From EX4572-165 sp964581795 (lineage in GTDB: Archaea > Thermoplasmatota > E2 > DHVEG-1), in NCBI GenBank assembly GCA_964581795.1, contig CAZOPW010000076.1, positions 1 to 6,595 of the forward strand: DNA of 6,595 nucleotides. Direction: 5' to 3'. Below are positions 1-6,221 of the stretch, piece after piece; the stretch's first letter is position 1, and each line of letters starts with the position of its first letter. The translations under genes were made by a program, and so were the position numbers. Below the pieces are notes generated by a model, which saw only the letters and a program-made list of their open reading frames with translations, was not told the origin of the DNA and searched no databases.

Positions 1-79
1 GTATATGCATTTACGTATTCACAAACAAAAAAGGTATTTTAACCCTACCTTAGTTCATTTTTATTGTGATGGATGCGCT

Positions 80-184
80 ATGAATTTGTCCCAAAGAGTA
101 ATTGATAAGATTTGTTCTACGATAGTTTATGCCCTCTCTGGATCGATGATTTTCTATTGGTTCTACATGATTTTCTCTATTTAA
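80..184 (+). CDS. Possible 34-aa small membrane peptide, or the 3' end of a gene entering from the left
   Basis: This frame is open from base 2 to the TAA at 182-184, while the other two + frames stop within the first 55 bases. Two readings are possible. The ATG at 80 has GTGAT (66-70) nine bases upstream, a good match to the archaeal ribosome-binding core, giving 34 residues: a short polar N-terminus (MNLSQRVIDK) and then a hydrophobic, aromatic-rich tail (roughly residues 11-34) long enough for one membrane helix. Alternatively the gene starts before the window, or at ATG 5 (59 aa), adding a basic stretch and a CDGC pair. I recognise no family. A hairpin overlapping the stop and a T run follow, which fits the end of a transcript. 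Such a frame can stay open by chance, so confidence is low. Confidence 0.35.
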   Translation: MNLSQRVIDKICSTIVYALSGSMIFYWFYMIFSI

Positions 185-234
185 AAGAGAAATAGTTGAG
201 GGAAGGATGAATCTATTCTTTATTTCTTTTTTTT
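172..234 (+). terminator. Hairpin plus pyrimidine/T-run terminator after the first ORF
   Basis: TTTCTCT at 172-178 pairs with AGAGAAA at 186-192 across a 7-base loop that contains the stop codon of the preceding ORF. About 35 bases later a pyrimidine-rich stretch ends in eight T (227-234), the usual form of an archaeal intrinsic terminator. The T run is probably the working element; the hairpin may be incidental. Confidence 0.4.
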
Positions 235-285
235 AAATTAAATATGATAATATTATTAAAATAATTAATAAATTAAATAAAATAC
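235..285. other. Extremely AT-rich spacer
   Basis: About 50 bases are almost entirely A and T, including the 10-bp palindrome ATAATATTAT at 247-256. No gene is visible. It lies directly upstream of the BRE/TATA-like element of the next small ORF and may simply be easily melted promoter-flanking DNA. Confidence 0.4.
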
Positions 286-302
286 CGAAAAGAATATATT
301 TT
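286..302 (+). promoter_or_regulatory. Candidate BRE/TATA promoter of the 30-aa ORF
   Basis: CGAAAAG (286-292) has the purine-rich form of an archaeal TFB-recognition element and is followed by the TATA-like AATATATTT (293-301). Transcription would start near 324, leaving a leader of about ten bases before the ATG at 334. The call rests on pattern and spacing in an AT-rich background. Confidence 0.35.
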
Positions 303-333
303 ATGAAATACTTTATTTAAATAAGGATAGTTT

Positions 334-426
334 ATGAAACGGTGGGAGATCATTATTGTTATTTTCATCGTTGCAGGTATCTGGGCTGCCGGATATTTAC
401 TTAGCAAAGTGATGGGAATGGCATAA
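334..426 (+). CDS. 30-aa single-span membrane peptide
   Basis: An ATG at 334 is preceded by AAGGA (323-327), a ribosome-binding site match with six bases of spacing. The product has 30 residues: a charged start (MKRWE), a continuous hydrophobic stretch from about residue 6 to 23 (IIIVIFIVAGIWAAGYLL), then SKVMGMA. This is a typical one-helix small membrane protein with basic residues at the N-terminal side. The coding stretch is clearly richer in G and C than the AT-rich DNA on both sides, which supports selection on the codons. I do not recognise a family. It has its own candidate promoter and lies 118 bases upstream of the next + strand gene, so it may be a separate transcript. Function unknown; it could be an accessory subunit of a membrane complex or a regulatory peptide. 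Confidence 0.5.
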   Translation: MKRWEIIIVIFIVAGIWAAGYLLSKVMGMA

Positions 427-544
427 AAAAAAACATTTGATTGATCGTTGATGCTTTTAAAAAAGGTCAAGTAATAATTTAACTGAAGAAAAAAATTAAT
501 ATGGTTTTTTAATTCTCCTTAGAAAATAAAGTGGTTTGAAGAAT

Positions 545-814
545 ATGAAATACGATATCGTTGCAATCATTTGGAATGATGCATTTGCTTTTGAGGAAGA
601 AGAACTCAATGATGAAAATTTTCAGTTGTCACCAACCTTACAATGTGGTCTCATAGTTAATGAAGACCATGAAAAAATTCGGCTCGTCCATGGTTTTAGC
701 CTAGATCATGATGAACATGATTTTATAGTTATACCAAAAGCTAGTATTATCAATCAGCAAAAAATTGGAGTCTTTGATAGTAAAAAAAGAACAATCACTC
801 CATCTTCTAAATAA
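545..814 (+). CDS. Acidic 89-aa conserved-type hypothetical protein
   Basis: Small soluble protein with no signal peptide or membrane segment. I prefer the ATG at 545 (MKYDIVAIIW); the in-frame TTG at 536 would add only three residues and neither has a strong ribosome-binding site. The N-terminal strand leads into W-N-D-A (about residues 10-13), then an acidic stretch (FEEEELNDEN), SPTLQCGLIV, a HEKIRLVHGF strand, a DHDEHDF turn and VIPKASI, ending in a short basic tail. The order W-x-D-A / acidic / P-x-x-x-x-G-x-x-V / strand / D-rich / I-P-K-x-x-I resembles small (about 80 aa) hypothetical proteins seen in prokaryotic genomes and phages. That resemblance is from memory and gives no function. 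It is convergent with the large hydrolase gene, separated by a hairpin. Confidence 0.75.
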   Translation: MKYDIVAIIWNDAFAFEEEELNDENFQLSPTLQCGLIVNEDHEKIRLVHGFSLDHDEHDFIVIPKASIINQQKIGVFDSKKRTITPSSK

Positions 815-841
815 TCATAAAACGACATACTCACTATCCAA

Positions 842-879
842 ATTATTCAGAAAATTAAATGTTCATATTTTTGAATAAT
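842..879. terminator. Bidirectional hairpin between convergent genes
   Basis: ATTATTCA (842-849) is perfectly complementary to TGAATAAT (872-879), and inside it AAAAT (851-855) pairs with ATTTT (867-871), with G850 bulged and an 11-base loop. It sits in the 73-base gap between two converging stop codons, so it can mark transcript ends on both strands. Terminator function is inferred from position. Confidence 0.4.
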
Positions 880-887
880 ATCTAATA

Positions 888-3548
888 TTAGTTTATAATG
901 ATATTTTCACCATCGAGATTATACATCGAATCTTTTCTTCTTGATAAGTAAGCCGTTTTTGAAGTGATGATAGTAAATGCATCTTCATCTTCTTTCAAAA
1001 AGAAATCAAACCATCCTGTAGCATATCGAACAATCATGTTTTTTTGCCAATTTGGACAAGGACATAATTTTCCAAAAGCAGTCGTGAAACCGATATGAGT
1101 ACTATATCTTAGATAGATACATTCTTTTGGGGTATTGCTGAGTTTATAACAAAGTTTTGAAATGGGGAGACTGAGTAAACCAAGATCATTATCTCCACAG
1201 ATAAACTGTACAGGAACACTTATTCTTCGCATTGAAATTGGATTTGCATGAGAGAGAGAAACAACTGCTTTAAACCGATGATCCCTAGCCGCAGTTTCCG
1301 TAGCTGTTATCCCACCAAGAGAATGACCAATGATACCAAGTTTATCTTGATTAATATGATCACGTACTGAACTGTTTGTTAAAAGATAGGTTAACGCATC
1401 TGATGCTGCAGTTGACCAATGTTTATGCAAATAATGATATGGTGTTTCAGCATAGGAACCAAACCTGAAAAAAAGATTGAATCTTTGAAACGAGATATTT
1501 CTGAGTGAAAAAAGCCCTTCTGATCTTCCAAGCCCGGGCGGATCATATAAGATAACAATATATCCCTTTTGGGCCAGTGACTTCGCAAGCCAACTGTATG
1601 CACTAACATAAGCAGGAAGTCCTTCACAAAAGACCAAAGCAGGATGTGACTTATTTTGTATAGTTGGATAATACAATTCACCATAAAGAGTATATCCATT
1701 ACTCTCAAATGTGATATTTTCTTTTTGTATTGGTTTTTTATTTGGGAATGCTTGTCCATTAAAAGACCACACTTCACATCCATCAATACCATTCATAATT
1801 CCTGCGTATAACCGATTATTGAATGTGGTTAGAATACGAGCTCCAATATTGTTTGAATCATCAAATCCATTTCCCAACCAACGGTCATTTATCGATTTTA
1901 TTTCATCTCCAATCATTTGCTGCCATTTATCTCCATTATGAGTATACCAAATCTCACAGCCACCTCCAGAAGTAAAATCACAGAGACCATTTGTGAATTC
2001 AAAACTGATATTGCATTTGATAAAATTCTCCCAATGTTCTGTAAAATTAACTAAATAAACTCCAGGATTCATTGTTCCTACAAAAAGTAATCCATTATAC
2101 ACTTCCATTGACCAGCAATAAGTATTTGTTCTATCATTAAAACCAAGGTTTTTTCCATCATCCTCTGTTAATTTTTTTCCAACCACTTTTGAAAAATTCA
2201 ATCCATTATATTTCCAAATTTCAAAACCTGGGCTGAGTACTTCTAGCATTTTTATAATACATTCAGGGGAGCGGTGGTCAATGTTATTTAATCTAAAATG
2301 AAATGATGGTGTTGAAGCAGTCCCAATATACAATTCATCTTTATATACTATCATCCGTCTGATTCCATAGTTTAGGAGTCTAAGTGGCATGTTTACATGA
2401 GTGAATCCTCTTTTAAGTTGGCCTCGGTCTCCAACTAAGCATTCCCACGTTATTCCATTACTAGTTCTCCATAGTTCACAACCTGCAATGTTAAATGTTC
2501 CCACATAAAGATGTTCTTGTGTTGAATCATTATAAACACACAGCTCCCAAGCGTAAATGTTTCTATCTAGCAATCTGTTTTTTTTGGAAAACCCATGTGG
2601 TAGGGTGCTTAGAGATTCTTCTCCACCGATAACTTGCTGCCAGATATTTCCATCTGTTCTCCATAGTTCACATCCGTTCTCCCAGTTCATAGTCCCAATA
2701 TACAACCATTCGTTTAATGTAGCTGCTGCATATGCTGCAGTATTATTTGGATTTCCAAATCCATTTGATGTATTACCATTGCCCTTAAGGTGAATGATTG
2801 GTTCCCATGCTCCTTGTAATGGATCAGTTGTTCTCCACAACTCACATCCTTGTTTAGGATTCCATGTACCTGCATAAAGATAATCAATATTTTCTTTTGT
2901 TTGAAATGGAGTAAGAAGAGTTAATTCTAGGTTATTAGAATTGTTAAATCCATTTGATATTATTGATTCTGTTTCATTACCTACGGATTGTTTCCATCTA
3001 TTTGTTTCGTTTAAATACCAGATTTCACATCCATCACTTGTTAACTGTTTGAAGTATTGTTCTATTGAGTTGACAACAAAGAGATCGAGTATTCTTTGAT
3101 TTCTGATAAAAAAGTGTGTGAAATAAGTACTACCCGATTTCAATAATAATTTTGTCAACAAAGCATATGCCTTTAAAATAGGGAAAAAAACACTTTTGTT
3201 CATTTGTTGTTTCTTGTTTATATTTCCAGTCCCGAAAAAAAGGTATTCAGATCCATTAACTGAAAATGTTGACTTTCCTCTGAGATTTATGTTATGTGAA
3301 TTATTGAATCCGTTTTGTAAAGATCCAATTGGATAATCACCGACTAGTTGTGACCAGCTGCCAAAACACATTTCATCATCTTCATCATTTGATTCATCAA
3401 TAGTTGAGTCTATATGTGATGAACTGAAATCGTTTTGTATACTCTTAATTTCATTATGGTCTGCTATACAGCATTGGAACAAACTTATCGATAATAAACA
3501 AAAAACCGAAAAAAAAACGATTAACTTTTTTGAAATAATATGTTGCAT
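888..3548 (-). CDS. Exported seven-repeat beta-propeller fused to a C-terminal alpha/beta-hydrolase
   Basis: 886 aa. Residues 1-29 form a signal peptide (basic HIISKK, hydrophobic LIVFFSVFCLLSISLF, probable cut after CIA), followed by an acidic Ser/Asp linker (30-61). Residues 65-601 hold seven repeats: W-x-x-x-[VI]-G, N-G-F-x-x-x-N, L-[YF]-x-G-[TI], then G-[CF]-E-[LIV]-W (about 172, 233, 292, 356, 441, 530, 590). The repeat begins mid-unit and ends mid-unit, as expected when the N-terminus completes the last blade of a seven-bladed propeller. Residues about 608-886 are an alpha/beta-hydrolase: strand ALVFCEG, DPPGLGRSEG, nucleophile elbow GHSLGG (Ser743), probable acid Asp786 or Asp788 in CGDND, and His818 in STHIGF. 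This fits a dienelactone-hydrolase/esterase-like or peptidase-like enzyme acting outside the cell; the substrate is unknown. Many N-x-S/T sequons are present. GGAGCGGAT at 3555-3563 is a good ribosome-binding site for the ATG at 3548. Confidence 0.9.
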   Translation of the reverse strand: MQHIISKKLIVFFSVFCLLSISLFQCCIADHNEIKSIQNDFSSSHIDSTIDESNDEDDEMCFGSWSQLVGDYPIGSLQNGFNNSHNINLRGKSTFSVNGSEYLFFGTGNINKKQQMNKSVFFPILKAYALLTKLLLKSGSTYFTHFFIRNQRILDLFVVNSIEQYFKQLTSDGCEIWYLNETNRWKQSVGNETESIISNGFNNSNNLELTLLTPFQTKENIDYLYAGTWNPKQGCELWRTTDPLQGAWEPIIHLKGNGNTSNGFGNPNNTAAYAAATLNEWLYIGTMNWENGCELWRTDGNIWQQVIGGEESLSTLPHGFSKKNRLLDRNIYAWELCVYNDSTQEHLYVGTFNIAGCELWRTSNGITWECLVGDRGQLKRGFTHVNMPLRLLNYGIRRMIVYKDELYIGTASTPSFHFRLNNIDHRSPECIIKMLEVLSPGFEIWKYNGLNFSKVVGKKLTEDDGKNLGFNDRTNTYCWSMEVYNGLLFVGTMNPGVYLVNFTEHWENFIKCNISFEFTNGLCDFTSGGGCEIWYTHNGDKWQQMIGDEIKSINDRWLGNGFDDSNNIGARILTTFNNRLYAGIMNGIDGCEVWSFNGQAFPNKKPIQKENITFESNGYTLYGELYYPTIQNKSHPALVFCEGLPAYVSAYSWLAKSLAQKGYIVILYDPPGLGRSEGLFSLRNISFQRFNLFFRFGSYAETPYHYLHKHWSTAASDALTYLLTNSSVRDHINQDKLGIIGHSLGGITATETAARDHRFKAVVSLSHANPISMRRISVPVQFICGDNDLGLLSLPISKLCYKLSNTPKECIYLRYSTHIGFTTAFGKLCPCPNWQKNMIVRYATGWFDFFLKEDEDAFTIITSKTAYLSRRKDSMYNLDGENIIIN
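1746..3356 (-). repeat. Seven-fold GCE[LIV]W propeller repeat region inside the hydrolase gene
   Basis: This segment encodes residues 65-601. Each unit is about 60-110 residues with three recurring elements: W-x-x-x-[VI]-G followed by NGF, a strand ending Y-x-G-T, and GCE[LI]W-R/Y-T. Each element occurs seven times. Length differences come almost entirely from insertions between the Y-x-G-T strand and the GCE[LI]W motif: about 60 residues in unit 1 (111-170), 30 in unit 5 (411-440) and 35 in unit 6 (494-528). The repeats are diverged at DNA level, so this is an old protein repeat and not a recent tandem duplication. Confidence 0.8.
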
Positions 3549-3554
3549 AGACTT

Positions 3555-3612
3555 ATCCGCTCCCGTTCCAAATATTCAAATATTTAATAATAATGTATTC
3601 GTTTTATATAAA
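3555..3612 (-). promoter_or_regulatory. Promoter and ribosome-binding site of the propeller-hydrolase gene
   Basis: TTTATATAAA at 3603-3612 is a self-complementary TATA box with an A-rich BRE-like stretch upstream on the - strand. Transcription would start near 3580, giving a leader of about 30 bases that contains GGAGCGGAT (3555-3563), a 7-of-9 match to GGAGGTGAT six bases before the start codon. The tandem octamer CAAATATT (3569-3576 and 3577-3584, + strand) overlaps the predicted start site and could be an operator. Site calls are by pattern and spacing only. Confidence 0.45.
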
Positions 3613-3636
3613 TTTTAAATATTTTATGGTTTTCAT

Positions 3637-3648
3637 GATTTATAAATC
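3637..3648. promoter_or_regulatory. 12-bp palindrome in the divergent promoter region
   Basis: GATTTATAAATC is a perfect 12-bp palindrome lying between the two outward-facing TATA boxes (3603-3612 and 3686-3693). It could bind a dimeric regulator of both transcripts or act as an extra TATA element. AT-rich palindromes of this size also occur by chance. Confidence 0.25.
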
Positions 3649-3685
3649 TTTAGTAAAATTTCATTACTAATAATGTGTTTAAATG

Positions 3686-3693
3686 TTTATAAA
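3686..3693 (+). promoter_or_regulatory. TATA box of the WHy-domain/glycosyltransferase operon
   Basis: TTTATAAA predicts a start near 3715 and a leader of about 34 bases before the ATG at 3749. That leader has no recognisable ribosome-binding site. A weaker candidate, TATTTAAA around 3714-3721, would instead give an almost leaderless transcript, which would explain the missing site. Confidence 0.4.
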
Positions 3694-3748
3694 TTCAGAT
3701 GGGGCAAAAAAACTATTTAAACTATCTAAGAGATAATATAATAATATA

Positions 3749-5038
3749 ATGAAACCAATAACATTTATTAAAACTGGTAGTTGGAAACTATTTTCAGTAA
3801 TAATTATATTTCTCTTTCTTTTTAACGTAACATTTGTAATCTATCCATTTTCTCTTCTTAATACAATAGAGACTCCTGAAACAAATCTAAAAATCACAAT
3901 TTACGAATTAAATTCAACCTCTGCTTGTATTAACAGTAGTTTTTTTATGGATAATCCAAATGATTTTTCAATTAATCTAAAAAATATGAAAATTGATACT
4001 ATCTTACCAAATGGGCAATCAATTGGTCAATTAAACATCTTTGAACAACAATTACCACCAAAAAAAGAAATTGAGTTTCATGAGAACTTCACCGTCTGCT
4101 TTCACGGTCAAAATCCTCAATTACTCCATACTGAAGTAACAGGTGAAATAGAAGCTTCCATAGGTCTTTTTAAAACTAATCTACCACTAACAATCAGTGT
4201 TGATACAGATATGAAAAATATCATTAATGACGTTCAGGTACCCGTCATTCATTCAAATATTAAAGTTGATGAACTCAATAAAAACAATGTCGCTATCTCT
4301 TTACAATTAGATTCATATAATCCAAATTCCTTTGATATGGACATTACCAATATTTCAGTAACCATAACAACAGATAATGGAAACAAAATGGGGATGGTTA
4401 CCACAAACGATGCTTTCTTATCCGCTAAAAGTTACAAAACAGTAAACGGATCTGGAACCATTCTATTGAATGCACTAAACGCAGAATATTTACTAGTAAA
4501 TATCTCTATGGACACAAAAGTGATCATAGCTGGTTTTAATAAGGAATCACCTTTACAAATAACATCAAAAGTTGATCTTCCAGATCTTGATACCTTACTT
4601 TCAACCTCGTTTCCTACAGATGTAATTATACAAGGAGATTATCATCCTTCATTACATGGATTGATTGACGATATTACATTTATAGTAAGAAATCCTAATA
4701 ACGTTGAATACACTCTTAAAGACATCCAAGTAAATATCTATCGAATTGATAATGATAAAAAGACATTAATTGGTAATGGAACAATCGAACCGGGATTAAT
4801 TCAAGCGAATTCATCCACATCTCTTTCTGGAGAGGTCCTTATCCCTTATAGAAAAATCTTAATTCCACCATTAGGAACACGAATTTTACCTGATTGGTTA
4901 GAAGTAAGCATTCGAGCAAACGCGACCATAAAAGGGTTGCAAAACTATATGTGGGTTGGAATGATTGCATATCAAGATTTCAATCCTTTACGAAAGGATA
5001 CAAATACATTAAATCATACAGATATATGGTATAAATAA
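3749..5038 (+). CDS. Membrane-anchored protein with three LEA14/WHy-like domains
   Basis: 429 aa. Lys3, Lys9 and Lys13 precede a hydrophobic helix (about 14-34), so it is either a signal anchor with the rest outside the cell or an uncleaved signal peptide. The remainder consists of three similar units of about 110 residues (roughly 46-155, 165-275, 290-400). Each carries the N-P-N turn of LEA_2/WHy domains followed by an amphipathic strand and a D/N-G turn: DNPNDFSINL (68-77), YNPNSFDMDI (190-199), RNPNNVEYTL (314-323). Each unit ends in alternating hydrophobic strands. WHy domains are small beta-sandwiches linked to desiccation and stress tolerance, mainly in plants, and common but poorly understood in archaea. 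Many N-x-S/T sequons fit an extracytoplasmic site. It is first in an operon with the glycosyltransferase, 15 bases downstream. The exact role is unknown; ligand binding or envelope protection is possible. Confidence 0.85.
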   Translation: MKPITFIKTGSWKLFSVIIIFLFLFNVTFVIYPFSLLNTIETPETNLKITIYELNSTSACINSSFFMDNPNDFSINLKNMKIDTILPNGQSIGQLNIFEQQLPPKKEIEFHENFTVCFHGQNPQLLHTEVTGEIEASIGLFKTNLPLTISVDTDMKNIINDVQVPVIHSNIKVDELNKNNVAISLQLDSYNPNSFDMDITNISVTITTDNGNKMGMVTTNDAFLSAKSYKTVNGSGTILLNALNAEYLLVNISMDTKVIIAGFNKESPLQITSKVDLPDLDTLLSTSFPTDVIIQGDYHPSLHGLIDDITFIVRNPNNVEYTLKDIQVNIYRIDNDKKTLIGNGTIEPGLIQANSSTSLSGEVLIPYRKILIPPLGTRILPDWLEVSIRANATIKGLQNYMWVGMIAYQDFNPLRKDTNTLNHTDIWYK

Positions 5039-5044
5039 GGAGGG
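5039..5044 (+). promoter_or_regulatory. Strong ribosome-binding site that decides the glycosyltransferase start
   Basis: GGAGGG begins directly after the TAA of the upstream gene. It is nine bases from the ATA at 5054 (good spacing), 18 bases from the TTG at 5063 (too far) and one base from an out-of-frame ATG at 5046 (too close, and that frame stops after three codons). It therefore favours starting at ATA 5054. Confidence 0.6.
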
Positions 5045-5053
5045 TATGTCCAT

Positions 5054-6094
5054 ATAAAAATCTTGTATAGTGTGTGTGGAGAAGGACTAGGGCATGCAAG
5101 TAGAAGCCGAATTGTCATAAAACACCTCTTACAAAAAAATCACCAGGTCTCAATTATTGCCGGTGGAAAAGCATATTCATATTTGTCCAATATTTTTCAA
5201 AATGTTACAAAAATCGAATGGCCAGGAGTAATATATTCAGATAACGCAATAAACATATTCCATACTATGATTCATATCAGTTATCGAACGCTTGTTGGCT
5301 CCATTCCATCCTTTTTTAAGCTTAGAAAACGTATTAAGAAAGAAAAGCCAGATGTTTTAGTAACAGATGCTGAACCAATTAGTTATTATGCAGCTCGATT
5401 GAGTAAAATACCTTGTGTAAGTATTGATAATCCTCAAGCTATGCTTTATAGAAAGTATTCTGTTTCTCTTAGTGAAATCATTCCATATATCATATTTTCT
5501 GTTACTATTAAACTTTCATTATTTGGAGCAGATAAATATCTCATCTATGATTTTTCAAATAAACAAATAGCAAAAGAAAACATCATTTTTCTTAAACCTC
5601 TCATTCAACAAGGAATTTTAAACCAAACTCCATCCTATGGAAATCATGTTTTCGTTTATCAAACATCAAAAACCAATAATAACCTACTTACTATTTTACG
5701 TAAAATAAACGAGCAATTTATTATTTATGGATTCAATAAAAACTATCGGGAGGGGAATTTACAATTCAAAAAATTCAATGAAAACGAATTCTACGAAGAT
5801 ATTTCTCAATCAAAAGCAATAATATCTAATGGTGGATTTACCGTTTTAAGCGAAGCATTATATCTAAAAAAACCGATTTTTTCAATCCCTCTACGCAATC
5901 AATTTGAGCAAGTAATTAATGGTAAATTCATCATTCAACTCGGAGCAGGAGTTTCATATGACTGTGTCACCGAAGCTCGTCTTAAGAATTTTTTATCAAA
6001 ACTTTCAATCTTTCAAAAAAATTTAAAAAAATATGATTCCGGGAATCAATTAGAGACATTAGAAGTTATATCTAGAGAAATAGAGAATATCTAA
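5054..6094 (+). CDS. MJ1255/GT28-like nucleotide-sugar glycosyltransferase, probable ATA start
   Basis: About 346 aa from ATA 5054, or 343 from TTG 5063. From the ATA the protein begins [M]KILYSVCGEGLGHASR, the full first strand and Gly-rich loop of the MJ1255-like GT-B family; the TTG start would cut off half of that strand. The N-domain continues with KPDVLVTDAEP (about 98-108) and SIDNPQ (122-127). The C-domain has the donor-binding signature ISNGGFTVLSEALYLKKP (257-274) and IPLRNQFEQVINGKF (278-292), as in UDP-sugar transferases such as MurG and glycolipid synthases. The family is about 320-350 aa, so the protein is complete. No signal peptide; it probably works at the inner membrane face, transferring a sugar to a lipid or surface precursor, but donor and acceptor cannot be read from sequence. 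It follows the WHy-domain gene after 15 bases, in the same frame, suggesting translational coupling. The family assignment is firm; the start is the uncertain part. Confidence 0.88.
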   Translation: MKILYSVCGEGLGHASRSRIVIKHLLQKNHQVSIIAGGKAYSYLSNIFQNVTKIEWPGVIYSDNAINIFHTMIHISYRTLVGSIPSFFKLRKRIKKEKPDVLVTDAEPISYYAARLSKIPCVSIDNPQAMLYRKYSVSLSEIIPYIIFSVTIKLSLFGADKYLIYDFSNKQIAKENIIFLKPLIQQGILNQTPSYGNHVFVYQTSKTNNNLLTILRKINEQFIIYGFNKNYREGNLQFKKFNENEFYEDISQSKAIISNGGFTVLSEALYLKKPIFSIPLRNQFEQVINGKFIIQLGAGVSYDCVTEARLKNFLSKLSIFQKNLKKYDSGNQLETLEVISREIENI

Positions 6095-6153
6095 TAATTC
6101 ATATCAATAACCGTAGTAACACCCCAATTCTTTGAATCGAACTTGATAATAAA

Positions 6154-6170
6154 CGAAAAAGATTATTAAC
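6154..6170 (+). promoter_or_regulatory. Candidate BRE/TATA promoter for the tRNA pair
   Basis: CGAAAAAG (6154-6161) followed by ATTATTAA (6162-6169) resembles the BRE/TATA element at 286-302. It would start transcription near 6190, about 30 bases before tRNA-Gly. AATATTTA at 6176-6183 is an alternative. The rest of 6095-6221 shows nothing else. Confidence 0.25.
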
Positions 6171-6221
6171 CAATCAATATTTACCAGGAGACCTAGAACA
6201 AAGCAAGTCTTAATCTGTAAT

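Noticed and set aside
273..470. 65-aa ORF on the - strand
   Set aside because: It runs antisense across the better-supported 30-aa + strand ORF and its promoter, has no recognisable domain and no ribosome-binding support; an AT-rich shadow.
1391..2793. Additional ORFs of 76-133 aa inside the propeller-hydrolase gene (1391-1792 -, 1711-1941 +, 2557-2793 +)
   Set aside because: All lie wholly within the 886-aa frame, which has continuous domain evidence; they are shadows of its repeats.
888..3548. Lipoprotein anchoring at Cys26 or Cys27 of the propeller-hydrolase
   Set aside because: LFQC and FQCC are poor lipobox matches (no small residue before Cys), and CIA-D offers an ordinary signal peptidase site; not excluded but not supported.
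5036..5065. Stop-codon readthrough joining the WHy protein to the glycosyltransferase
   Set aside because: The two are in frame with a single TAA between, but a perfect ribosome-binding site follows the stop and the products belong on opposite sides of the membrane; reinitiation is the simpler explanation.
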